From UBA1443 sp964445745 (lineage in GTDB: Bacteria > Omnitrophota > Omnitrophia > Omnitrophales > Aquincolibacteriaceae): a DNA stretch of 20,999 nucleotides. Position 1 is the stretch's first letter. Every line of letters begins with the position of its first letter. The position numbers and the translations under genes were made by a program. The stretch is taken from contig CAYULU010000029.1 of assembly GCA_964445745.1 (NCBI GenBank), positions 1-20,999 on the forward strand, in the 5' to 3' direction. Below the pieces are notes generated by a model that made no database searches, was not told where the DNA came from, and saw nothing but the letters and a program-made list of their open reading frames with translations. Below, one piece after another: positions 1-6,410 of this stretch.

Positions 1-51
1 GGCGAGGACAGCCCGCCGCGCCTCTTCACTGAATAGAAGTTGCTTTGCCAT
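1..51 (-). CDS. groEL: GroEL chaperonin, N-terminal 17 codons only (cut by window edge)
   Basis: Reading leftwards from an ATG at 51, the 17 codons to the window edge give MAKQLLFSEEARRAVLA, which matches the very conserved GroEL N-terminus (Met-Ala-Lys-Gln-Leu, then an E-E-A-R-R-A run). An excellent Shine-Dalgarno, GGAGGT, lies 8 bases upstream. GroEL is the 60-kDa cytosolic chaperonin that folds proteins in an ATP-driven ring with GroES as lid. The identification is supported independently by a CIRCE operator and a sigma-70-like promoter further upstream on the same strand. The gene normally follows groES; here no groES fits between the promoter and this start. Only the N-terminus is visible, so completeness and copy number cannot be judged. 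Confidence 0.9.
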   Translation of the reverse strand, partial: MAKQLLFSEEARRAVLA

Positions 52-75
52 GTTGTGTTACCTCCGTTGTTAGTC

Positions 76-139
76 GTTATCCTGGGTGAAGCGAAGGATC
101 TCGTATTTGAGATTCTTCCGCCGTTGGCCTCAGAATGAC
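76..139. repeat. Imperfect palindromic repeat in the groEL leader
   Basis: The left arm (76-102) and right arm (109-139) are imperfect reverse complements around a 6-base loop (103-108). The outer ends pair as GTCATTCTG with CAGGATAAC, and the inner ends as GAAGAATCTC with GAGATCCTTC. The end sequences GTCATTCTGAG and GAAGAATCTC resemble, from memory, a short palindromic repeat scattered through many unrelated bacterial genomes and metagenome bins. It lies between the CIRCE operator and the groEL ribosome-binding site, so it would form a stem-loop in the 5' leader of the mRNA. Whether it regulates or is just an insertion cannot be told from one copy. Confidence 0.6.
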
Positions 140-170
140 GAACCTGATTAATTTAGATTCAATCGAAGTA

Positions 171-197
171 TTGGCACTCGGGATTTTTGAGTGCTAA
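171..197 (-). promoter_or_regulatory. CIRCE operator (HrcA binding site)
   Basis: TTGGCACTC, a 9-base spacer and GAGTGCTAA form the classic CIRCE inverted repeat (consensus TTAGCACTC-N9-GAGTGCTAA), with a single mismatch in one arm. HrcA binds CIRCE and represses groE and dnaK operons until heat shock. It sits just downstream of a -10 box on the minus strand, at or right after the expected transcription start, and about 120 bases upstream of groEL. This implies an HrcA protein elsewhere in the genome. Confidence 0.95.
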
Positions 198-206
198 CGT
201 GGCGTT

Positions 207-234
207 ATTTTATGGATTAGCGAAAATAGGTCAA
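207..234 (-). promoter_or_regulatory. Sigma-70-like promoter of groEL
   Basis: On the minus strand, TTGACC (positions 234-229) is followed after 16 bases by TAAAAT (212-207). This is five of six matches to the -35 consensus and five of six to the -10. The start of transcription would fall around position 200, so the CIRCE element would occupy the initial transcribed region, the usual layout for HrcA-controlled groE promoters. The -35 box lies only about 30 bases beyond the stop codon of the upstream GLUG-repeat gene, and I see no clear terminator in that gap, so some read-through is possible. Confidence 0.75.
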
Positions 235-265
235 GAGGAAAAATGAGGGTGTCTTGTTGCCGAAG

Positions 266-2005
266 TCAGTAGCAATTTTTATCCCATCGGAGGCAGGGAT
301 AGTTTCCTGACCGGCTCTTCCAGACATTTGTAAAATCCCAGTTCGAATAAACGGATTTCCCAGTGCCCAACCCTTCGCCATAAAAATCACTGGGCGTTGC
401 TTTTGTGACGCCAGTCCTGTCTCCCGTACCCGTATCGTGTGTATTTGTATCGTTGTACCAGAAATTATTCTTGTAGCTGACGCTTAATCCGTAGTCATTT
501 CCAAAAAAACCGCCTAAACCAGCAGGGGCGGTGGAGGAGACTGGGGCAGTTGAATAACAGTTTTCTATAATGACTGAACCGTAAGTTATCACCCCCCCTC
601 CAATTACCCCTCCCGCCAATGCCGTCCGGATAGTTATAGCTGGCGATATTGAGTAGCTGTTTTTAATTGTAACAACATCCTTTTTCATGGGAAAGCAAAG
701 GCCAATGAAACCACCCGCAGATGAAGAATCAAAATTAGTAACATTAACCGCTCCTTTGGCATAGCATTGATTTATTGTTACACTCCCGTTAACTTGTCCC
801 ACCAGCCCGCCAGCCGAGAGCGGCCCGACAGCAAAGGTATCATTACCCGCTAGGATATCACCTGAAGCAGAGCATTGGTTTAAAGTTGATGACAAAGTAA
901 CTGCCCCAACCAGCCCGCCAACGTAGACCTGAGTGTAGTCGCCAGGTCCCCCCATGTTTGCGCTAGAGTGGCAATTGCTTAAATTTGCCTCCAAAATCAT
1001 ACCAGCTAGGCCGCCCGCAGATTGCCCCTTTACTTTATGAGCATTTGCAGAACAGTTCGTAATCTCTGACGACCGTGCCCTTCCAATCAACCCGCCGACA
1101 ACATTCCCTATCAGGGTTCCACCAGAAGTTGATGGATCTTCCCCCTGAAGGTGACAGTTGAAAATATTTGTCTTTTCACAGAATCCGACTAGAGCACCGG
1201 TATACCGGTCAAGCCACCAGTCTTTCGATATGCCCCCATCCATATAAACATTGAATAAATGAACATTTTGGAATGTCGCCATGTTGGATGCCGAAAAGAG
1301 GCCTAGACTGGTCGGGTGGTCTGCTACATGCCTAAAAACATAAAGATTTCTAATGCTATTTCCTTTTCCATCGAACGATCCTGTAAAAGCTTCATCGAAC
1401 GATCCGCTAACATTATGTAACTGCCCCGAGGGGGAAGCAATGGGCTTTGCGAAAAAGCCTATAGGTTTAAATCCATTGTTCCCAAGTTGGTTGTACGCGA
1501 GTTCGGGGACGCTTTCATCTCCAGACTCTGCTTTACCATCCCAGCCTTTTGGAAAACGAGTGGCATACCCCAATCCCCACAGAGACTTGGAGTGAGCAGA
1601 GTTTGTCGGATTGGTTGCGGCGCAATCGATGTCTTGCGAAAGGTGATAACTGGCATCAAGGGGATAGGCCTTGAGATACCCGATCATCTGCAGTTCTTCG
1701 CAGGAGTCGATGGCGATGCCGGGAGAAATGTGGCCGAGGGCCTTGATCACAGGAGTGCCATCGGCCTCATTGTAGCGAACCCGGAACCTGGAGGCTCCGG
1801 GCTGGTCGATATCCACGAGAACCACCCCGCGGGTTTCACCGCTCGGGGTGGTCACGCGGAAACGCGAAGTCGGTGTACCTTCTTCACATTCGAAGTGAAC
1901 GATCTGGTTTCCGTCGAAACCGCGCAGGCCGCAGTCATCGGCACGGCATAAACCACAAAAATGGAACAAGCAAAAAACGGTAAGGGCCATCAATCGCCAG
2001 AGCAT
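266..2005 (-). CDS. Secreted GLUG-repeat protein, probable beta-helix
   Basis: 579 residues. A signal peptide covers about residues 1-22 (hydrophobic ALTVFCLFHFCGL, then R-A-D), so the protein is exported. An N-terminal region to about residue 95 has no recognised fold. From residue 100 there is the S-C-E-E-L-Q-M-I start and D-I-D-C stretch that often precedes GLUG repeats, then G-S-F-D-G-K-G-N near 209-216. From about 300 to 505, repeats of the form G-G-L-V/I-G followed by N-C or Q-C-Y occur (near 304, 331, 363, 399, 431, 465, 498). GLUG repeats are found in large adhesins and IgA-protease-like surface proteins and build right-handed beta-helices. Many Cys residues recur in the repeats. The ATG is preceded by AAAGGAGA about 8 bases away. 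It is the last gene of the minus-strand run, 51 bases after a small TTYYP gene. Ligand and attachment mode are unknown. Confidence 0.8.
   Translation of the reverse strand: MLWRLMALTVFCLFHFCGLCRADDCGLRGFDGNQIVHFECEEGTPTSRFRVTTPSGETRGVVLVDIDQPGASRFRVRYNEADGTPVIKALGHISPGIAIDSCEELQMIGYLKAYPLDASYHLSQDIDCAATNPTNSAHSKSLWGLGYATRFPKGWDGKAESGDESVPELAYNQLGNNGFKPIGFFAKPIASPSGQLHNVSGSFDEAFTGSFDGKGNSIRNLYVFRHVADHPTSLGLFSASNMATFQNVHLFNVYMDGGISKDWWLDRYTGALVGFCEKTNIFNCHLQGEDPSTSGGTLIGNVVGGLIGRARSSEITNCSANAHKVKGQSAGGLAGMILEANLSNCHSSANMGGPGDYTQVYVGGLVGAVTLSSTLNQCSASGDILAGNDTFAVGPLSAGGLVGQVNGSVTINQCYAKGAVNVTNFDSSSAGGFIGLCFPMKKDVVTIKNSYSISPAITIRTALAGGVIGGGVITYGSVIIENCYSTAPVSSTAPAGLGGFFGNDYGLSVSYKNNFWYNDTNTHDTGTGDRTGVTKATPSDFYGEGLGTGKSVYSNWDFTNVWKSRSGNYPCLRWDKNCY
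1369..1405. repeat. Short in-frame direct repeat inside the GLUG gene
   Basis: CATCGAACGATCC occurs at 1369-1381 and again at 1393-1405, a 24-base period. It is in frame and encodes the two G-S-F-D segments near residues 201-213. It looks like a recent 8-codon tandem duplication at the edge of the beta-helix part. Confidence 0.65.
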
Positions 2006-2056
2006 CAGACCGTCTCCTTTAAGCAGGCCTTAGGCGGCATAGCAAGGCTACCCGAT

Positions 2057-2278
2057 CTATGTTGTTGGTTTTTCAAACCAGATTTCTCCCGCTGTGACTT
2101 TGGCGATATCTTCACCCACTTCTTTTTCCGGGATCGTCAAAGTTTTTTTCGCCTGAGCCTCCTGGTATTCACCTGAAGGCGAAGGGTAATAGGTGGTTAA
2201 TTTCCTTTGACCGGCATTGACGGGGAAACTCCCTGCCGCGAGTAACAGAAACATCAGAAGGAATATTTTGTAGTTCAA
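2057..2278 (-). CDS. Small secreted protein of a TTYYP family (copy A)
   Basis: 73 residues starting at a TTG (2278) with a perfect AGGAGG 5 bases upstream. Residues 1-22 form a signal peptide (hydrophobic FLLMFLLLAAG, likely cut after V-N-A), leaving a mature chain of about 51 residues. Its core has L-T-T-Y-Y-P (27-32), G-E-Y (36-38), I-P-E-K (49-52) and G-E-I-W-F-E (64-69). The same order of motifs is found in the two upstream neighbours, so the three are paralogues. The mature part has no Cys and no membrane segment. Function is unknown. From memory, a TTYYP-P-GEY segment is frequent just after the signal peptide of surface or pseudopilin-like proteins of Omnitrophota. It lies 42 bases downstream of copy B. 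Confidence 0.75.
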   Translation of the reverse strand: MNYKIFLLMFLLLAAGSFPVNAGQRKLTTYYPSPSGEYQEAQAKKTLTIPEKEVGEDIAKVTAGEIWFEKPTT

Positions 2279-2320
2279 GAGGGCCTCCTTTTTTAAACGC
2301 AGGTATTCTACTGCTCGTGC

Positions 2321-2542
2321 TTATGCTTCCTCAACCCAGATTTCATTATTGATCGGCTCAGCCCCTGTCTCTTTTACGGGAATGACCATCTTGTCTGAAG
2401 CAACCAGATCTTTGTACTCCCCGTACGGAGCGGGGTAATAAGTTTCCAGTTTTTCTTCGAAGGCTTCCACTGAGGGGCCTGAAAATATCGCCCCACTTAA
2501 CAACAGGGCGAGTAGAAGCGGTTTCATAAGTCCCTTTTGCAT
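2321..2542 (-). CDS. Small secreted protein of a TTYYP family (copy B)
   Basis: 73 residues from the ATG at 2542, chosen because AAGGAG sits 7 bases upstream and the signal peptide (M-K-P-L-L-L-A-L-L-L, likely cut after V-E-A near 27) then begins properly. An in-frame ATG further upstream, near 2608, also has a weak ribosome-binding site but would put about 22 poorly hydrophobic residues before the signal. The core motifs are L-E-T-Y-Y-P (32-37), G-E-Y (41-43), I-P-V-K (54-57) and N-E-I-W-V-E (66-71). The distance from the first motif to I-P is 22 residues, identical to copies A and C; the last motif is 3 residues closer. The 100 bases between this gene and copy C contain nothing else I recognise. 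Confidence 0.75.
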   Translation of the reverse strand: MQKGLMKPLLLALLLSGAIFSGPSVEAFEEKLETYYPAPYGEYKDLVASDKMVIPVKETGAEPINNEIWVEEA

Positions 2543-2642
2543 TTTCCAACTCCTTGAGAAACAACAGGTTGGAAATACTTGTGAAACCGCCTCTAGTAAT
2601 ATTCGCATCGCATCACCTCTTTTTTTAAAATTTTTCAGATAA

Positions 2643-2867
2643 TCAGGGTTCCTGTTCCAGCCAGACTTCGCCGCCACTTACGAGGGTGGTGTTATTGCCC
2701 ACGATTTTTTCGGGAACCGAAAACTTGCGGGTTGTCTTGACAGTATGATAATCAGATTTTGGAACAGGGAAATAAGTCGTCAGGGAAAAGCTCTTATCAT
2801 TTGCCCCCAAAAGAACGCCGCCTCCCATAAGGACGAATCCAATGACTAAAACAGGTAATAATCTCAT
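2643..2867 (-). CDS. Small secreted protein of a TTYYP family (copy C)
   Basis: 74 residues from the ATG at 2867, which overlaps the coaX stop as ATGA and has AGGAGG 5 bases upstream; a longer in-frame start at 2894 would lie deeper inside coaX without such a site. The signal peptide covers about residues 1-22 (L-P-V-L-V-I-G-F-V-L-M-G-G-G-V-L-L-G-A). The mature chain has L-T-T-Y-F-P (29-34), S-D-Y (38-40), V-P-E-K (51-54) and G-E-V-W-L-E (66-71), the same plan as copies A and B. It is the most divergent of the three, with S-D-Y in place of G-E-Y. Overlap with coaX shows it is transcribed and probably translationally coupled with the cofactor genes upstream. Function unknown. Confidence 0.75.
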   Translation of the reverse strand: MRLLPVLVIGFVLMGGGVLLGANDKSFSLTTYFPVPKSDYHTVKTTRKFSVPEKIVGNNTTLVSGGEVWLEQEP

Positions 2868-3625
2868 GGTAGCCTCCTGATTTTTTCGCGCCAAAGGAGC
2901 GCGAGAGATTTGAGCGTATGGAAAGGATCCAGGACATCAATCGACTTCGAATGAGGAGCGATTGCTTTGGATAAGCCGCCCGTCGCAAGGACCCGAATTT
3001 TTTCATCGTAGTGTATTTTGAACCGACGGGTCAGTTCGTCAGTCATGGATCCATAGCCCTCTAAAATACCGTATTGCATACATTTTATTGTATCTCTTCC
3101 CAAAAAACCCGACTTTTTAACAGGAAAGTGGATGGCTGGGAGCAAAGAAGCGCTATTTGATAGGGCTCTCAGAGCGATTGCTGGTCCCGGGATAATAAGC
3201 CCTCCCTGGAAAGTTCCGTTTCGATCCAGGTAGTCGCAGGTCATCGCTGTGCCATAGCTTATGATGAGGAGTGGCATTTTGTACATCCTCAGGGCTCCAT
3301 AAGAGGAGACCTTTCTATCCATCCCTAACTTGTTGTATTCTCTATAGTTATGTTTTATTTTCAGGTCAAGATTTGACCCTAAAACCCATAATTTCGCACC
3401 ATTATGACACACTATTGATTTTTTAATAAAGGCTGTGTTTTTTGGGTTAACGGAGCATATTAAGATGTCAAGGTGATTATATTTACCACTTTTTGTTAAT
3501 TTATTGACATATTTTGGGATATCATTAAATTTTGACACTTTATATCTAAGGATCTTGCCGGATTTGTAGAGACCTGTCTTGACGGCTGTGTTCCCGATAT
3601 CGATGGCGAGAAGGAGATTACCCAT
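2864..3625 (-). CDS. coaX: Type III pantothenate kinase
   Basis: 253 residues, normal for CoaX. It phosphorylates pantothenate with ATP, the first committed step of CoA synthesis, in the cytosol. Visible motifs of the ASKHA fold are D-I-G-N-T (9-13, phosphate 1), G-M-D-R (101-104, containing the Asp usually assigned as catalytic base), Y-G-T-A-M-T (124-129), G-G-L-I-I-P-G (141-147) and A-T-G-G-L (214-218). The position just before Y-G-T-A, normally Asp in D-x-G-T-A, is Ser123 here; that Asp is thought to help bind the monovalent cation, so ion dependence may differ. The start ATG lies inside birA (8-base overlap) and the stop overlaps the next small gene. The stretch coding for roughly residues 20-100 is strikingly AT- and Lys/Asn-rich compared with its neighbours. 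PanB at the other end of the window acts earlier in the same pathway. Confidence 0.92.
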   Translation of the reverse strand: MGNLLLAIDIGNTAVKTGLYKSGKILRYKVSKFNDIPKYVNKLTKSGKYNHLDILICSVNPKNTAFIKKSIVCHNGAKLWVLGSNLDLKIKHNYREYNKLGMDRKVSSYGALRMYKMPLLIISYGTAMTCDYLDRNGTFQGGLIIPGPAIALRALSNSASLLPAIHFPVKKSGFLGRDTIKCMQYGILEGYGSMTDELTRRFKIHYDEKIRVLATGGLSKAIAPHSKSIDVLDPFHTLKSLALLWREKIRRLP

Positions 3626-4169
3626 GATTTTCCCTATAGAAGATGGTGAGTTTTTCCTTCAATGTTCCAAGAAGGTTTTCCAGGACATTCTGGACTTCAT
3701 AGTTTTGGGTCTTGAGGATGCGCATTGACGTTGCCCCCGCGGGTAGTTCATTGAGATCCGCGTTTACATTGAGGCCTATTCCAATTACGACAGCTTCAAG
3801 ATGAGATCCCATTGTAATTGCCTCGGTTAGAATACCACAGATTTTTTTACCATCTGACATGACGTCATTCGGGCGTTTACAGGTTGCGAGGATCCCGTAA
3901 TGAGATTTCAATGTCTGAGCCACCGCCTGACACCCGATCTGGGTTAGCATGGGGGCCTTTGCAGGCGCTATCGGAGGCCGCAAAAGGATGGAAGTGAGTA
4001 GATTTTTTCTCTCCGGCGATTCCCATTTGCGGCCGGGTTGTCCACGGCCGGCGGTTTGGTGCTCTGCCATGATAACGAGCCCTTCGGGCTCACCCTTCCG
4101 GGCGCGCTCCAGAACCAGCGTGCTGGTCGACGTTGTTTCCCGCAGGTGTTCCACTCGAAATGAAATCAA
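3618..4169 (-). CDS. birA: Biotin--[acetyl-CoA-carboxylase] ligase, catalytic domain only
   Basis: About 183 residues. It activates biotin to biotinyl-AMP and attaches it to the lysine of biotin carrier domains such as AccB. Seen: E-T-T-S-T-S-T near 11-17, the nucleotide loop G-R-G-Q-P-G-R-K-W (41-49), K-R-P-N-D (98-102, where K-W-P-N-D is usual), K-K-I-C-G-I-L (108-114) with the biotinyl-binding Lys, and G-I-G-L-N-V-N (130-136). There is no N-terminal winged helix, so it should not act as a biotin repressor, and the C-terminal SH3-like domain is absent or very short. I prefer the TTG start at 4169 because AGAGGT lies 7 bases upstream; an in-frame TTG at 4199 has no ribosome-binding site. It lies 59 bases after alr and overlaps coaX by 8 bases. 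Confidence 0.9.
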   Translation of the reverse strand: MISFRVEHLRETTSTSTLVLERARKGEPEGLVIMAEHQTAGRGQPGRKWESPERKNLLTSILLRPPIAPAKAPMLTQIGCQAVAQTLKSHYGILATCKRPNDVMSDGKKICGILTEAITMGSHLEAVVIGIGLNVNADLNELPAGATSMRILKTQNYEVQNVLENLLGTLKEKLTIFYRENHG

Positions 4170-4228
4170 TGGGGGACCTCTTGAGATCTTTTTATTCAAA
4201 ATGTGCCGCTAAAATCTAGTTTCAAAAT

Positions 4229-5362
4229 TCAGGTAACAACCCTCGGAAGATTTGCGCTTAGCCGGGTCACAGTTTCATAGGGAATCGACCCGGCCCATTG
4301 GGCCACTTCTTCCACCGCAATGCGCTCGTTCTGGTTTTTGCCGATCAAGGTGACGATGTCGCCTTCTGCGGCTTCCTGTTTTCCGAGATTAACTGTTAAA
4401 TAGTCCATGGAGATTTTTCCAGCGAGGGGATAACGGTTTCCTCGATAAAGGACTTGCGCGTTTTCCCATGCGCTCCAGGGATATCCGTGGCTATAGCCGA
4501 GAGGAAGGATTGCGAGGTTCGTCGCTACCGATGCCGTAAAGGTGCGTCCATAGCCCGCGGTTTCGCCGCTTTCGATTCTTTTGATGAATGCGATCCTGCT
4601 TTTAAGCTCGAGGACCGGGGCCAGCTTGACAGTGTCCCGTAGCCCGGGGTCAGGATGAATTCCGTAGAGAGCGAGGCCCGGGCGGACAATATTTAAAAAA
4701 GGATTTTTTAAGGTAAGACTGGCCGCGCTGTTTTGCGCATGGCGAAACCGAAACGCGATACCGCTTTGGTCCAGTTCTTCGAGAAGGGATTGAAATTTCT
4801 GGATTTGATTTGTCCGGAAGAAGTCTTCCACTTCGGCGGTCGGGAAATGCATGTAAATGCCGTCAAGCAACAGTCCTCGAAGGAGCCGGATTTTCATGAT
4901 CTCCCTAACTGCTTCATCGGCCCTGAATCCCATGCGTCCCATTCCCGTGTCGATTTTGAGATGAACGGAAGCTGTCCGCTCCAGAGATTCCGCGCAATCA
5001 GAAATGGCCTGGGCCTGCGCGAAACTTGAAACGCTCATGGTTATGTTAGAGCCGACCGCAGCCGGGATTTCGTGAGGCAGAAGATGTCCGAACAGGAAAA
5101 CAGAAGTTTTTGGAAAGTGTTCCTTAAGCGACAGTCCTTCCCTTAAAGTTGCCACACCGAAAAACTTGACGTTACCTTCCAGGATCTGCGCGATTTCTCC
5201 CAATCCGTGACCGTATGCATTGGCTTTGATCACAGCGAGGACGTCCGGAGTTCGGGAATGCGCGCGTATGGTTTCCAGGTTTGCAAGGAGGTGATCCCTG
5301 CTGAGCTCGATCCACGAGGCGTATCGATGTTTGACCGTTGTGCTACCGGCAGTGTTTTGCAT
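4229..5362 (-). CDS. alr: Alanine racemase
   Basis: 377 residues, typical length. PLP-dependent interconversion of L- and D-alanine, which feeds peptidoglycan synthesis in the cytosol. The PLP lysine is in V-I-K-A-N-A-Y-G-H-G (Lys46). Further family motifs are K-I-D-T-G-M-G-R-M-G-F, N-S-A-A, R-P-G-L-A-L-Y-G-I, the G-Y-G-R-T-F segment with the catalytic Tyr of the second domain, and G-K-I-S-M-D. Fold: N-terminal TIM barrel followed by a beta domain. The ATG at 5362 has no convincing Shine-Dalgarno; the gap to tsaB is 24 bases, so translation may depend on coupling. Its presence with tsaB and birA is a housekeeping run without an obvious single pathway. Confidence 0.95.
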   Translation of the reverse strand: MQNTAGSTTVKHRYASWIELSRDHLLANLETIRAHSRTPDVLAVIKANAYGHGLGEIAQILEGNVKFFGVATLREGLSLKEHFPKTSVFLFGHLLPHEIPAAVGSNITMSVSSFAQAQAISDCAESLERTASVHLKIDTGMGRMGFRADEAVREIMKIRLLRGLLLDGIYMHFPTAEVEDFFRTNQIQKFQSLLEELDQSGIAFRFRHAQNSAASLTLKNPFLNIVRPGLALYGIHPDPGLRDTVKLAPVLELKSRIAFIKRIESGETAGYGRTFTASVATNLAILPLGYSHGYPWSAWENAQVLYRGNRYPLAGKISMDYLTVNLGKQEAAEGDIVTLIGKNQNERIAVEEVAQWAGSIPYETVTRLSANLPRVVT

Positions 5363-5386
5363 AAAAAGACCCGGGTTTCAAAGAGT

Positions 5387-6097
5387 TTATTTCTGATTCT
5401 GTGTTTTATTTTTTAATCGTTCCTCTGCTTCCGAGCTTCTCAGATAAAAAGGCAGAAAATCCTTCGGCCTTTTAAACGGCTTGAGCAGAGGATCTTTTTT
5501 CTCATAGAGCTTAATCAGCACGGATGCTCGGGGCGTCCAGTACTTCTCAGGAAGCGAATCGATCTTTTTTAAAAGATCCTGATTGCAAAGAACTAACCCG
5601 TCTCCCGCGACCCGGGTGCCGGAAGGAAGTTCTTTTAAAAAGTCATCGGGAGTTTTTACAAAAGGCGCTCCCACCGGTTTCCAGCCTTGTCTATAAGAAC
5701 GGTACAAACGAGCATAAAGTTTATCACGCTTTGCATTCAGACACACCGCCAGATTCTCTCTGCTCGTGAAGCGAGATCCGGAGTGGGGGATGGTGGAAGC
5801 GATAAGGTCGAAGGAGTAGGCCCCGAAGCAAGGTCTTTCATGAACGGCAAGAAAACCTTTCAACGTAGCAAATCCGACGCGCAATCCGGTAAAGGAGCCG
5901 GGACCCCGCCCGATCAGGAATGTGTCCACCTCTTTTATTTTGAGGCGTTCTTTTTTCAGAAGGCGGTCCATCAACGGGATGAGATTCTCAACATGGCGTG
6001 AAAAACCTTTGAGAAAGGCGTGACGGGCGGGACCGTTGCCTTTTTTAATTGCGACGCTCAAAGAAGATCCGGAAGTTTCAATCGCCAGTAAGTTCAT
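5387..6097 (-). CDS. tsaB: tRNA threonylcarbamoyladenosine biosynthesis protein TsaB
   Basis: 236 residues. TsaB is the non-catalytic ASKHA-fold partner of TsaD; with TsaE they transfer threonylcarbamoyl to A37 of ANN-decoding tRNAs. Seen: N-terminal L-A-I-E-T-S-G (4-10), the diagnostic G-R-G-P-G-S-F-T-G-L-R-V-G block (about 63-75), the following A-x-L-K-G-F-L helix, and a C-terminal P-F-Y-L-R-S segment common in the family. The C-terminus ends in a Lys/Glu/Asn-rich tail. It is the first gene of the minus-strand run; the 313 bases upstream separate it from the divergent YbiT-like gene. The ATG at 6097 has no strong ribosome-binding site. Confidence 0.93.
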   Translation of the reverse strand: MNLLAIETSGSSLSVAIKKGNGPARHAFLKGFSRHVENLIPLMDRLLKKERLKIKEVDTFLIGRGPGSFTGLRVGFATLKGFLAVHERPCFGAYSFDLIASTIPHSGSRFTSRENLAVCLNAKRDKLYARLYRSYRQGWKPVGAPFVKTPDDFLKELPSGTRVAGDGLVLCNQDLLKKIDSLPEKYWTPRASVLIKLYEKKDPLLKPFKRPKDFLPFYLRSSEAEERLKNKTQNQK

Positions 6098-6410
6098 GAT
6101 AAAGTGTGCGCTGTTTGGATTGTGATTTTTATAAGTGGGGAGCCATTTCTTCCGAAAGTTTTGCCCCTGCCGGGAGGCGTAAACTCTACAGAAGTCGTCC
6201 CGATTGGCATTCTATTCTGAAAAGAGAAAAAGAGAAACGGGAATTACAAAAGACGTCAAGGGACAAAGAGGGAAAGATACTTGACCGGGGCCGAAATGCA
6301 ACCGTATTTTCCCGAAGACCTGTTCCCCAGGAGAGTCCCGATTGAGTTCCTGCCATTTTCTGGTAGGATACCCCTCCTTTCACATTCCACTGAGCGTAAG
6401 GATCCGGGAA
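6098..6410. other. Divergent intergenic region with candidate promoters
   Basis: This is 313 bases between the divergent tsaB and YbiT-like genes with no convincing gene. Towards the plus strand I see TTGACC (6281-6286) with TATTTT 18 bases on (6305-6310), and TTGAGT (6342-6347) with TAGGAT 16 bases on (6364-6369); either could drive the ABC-F gene, the second giving a leader of about 35 bases. Towards tsaB there is a TATAAA (minus strand, 6133-6128) without a good -35 box. No terminator, tRNA or riboswitch-like fold was recognised. Confidence 0.35.

Noticed and set aside
52..170. A groES gene between CIRCE and groEL
   Set aside because: The 119-base space is too short for groES and no frame shows its motifs.
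1487..1951. Plus-strand open frame of about 154 codons opposite the GLUG gene
   Set aside because: It lies antisense to a clearly coding gene with a signal peptide and repeats; its translation shows no family pattern and no ribosome-binding site fits.
2543..2642. Separate tiny gene between TTYYP copies B and C
   Set aside because: The only candidate start (ATG near 2608) is in frame with copy B and merely extends it at the N-terminus; it does not form an independent reading frame.
6106..6345. Possible small plus-strand gene starting with a C-x-x-C motif upstream of the YbiT-like gene
   Set aside because: GTG start without a ribosome-binding site, no recognisable family, highly charged low-information tail; better explained as intergenic DNA with promoters.
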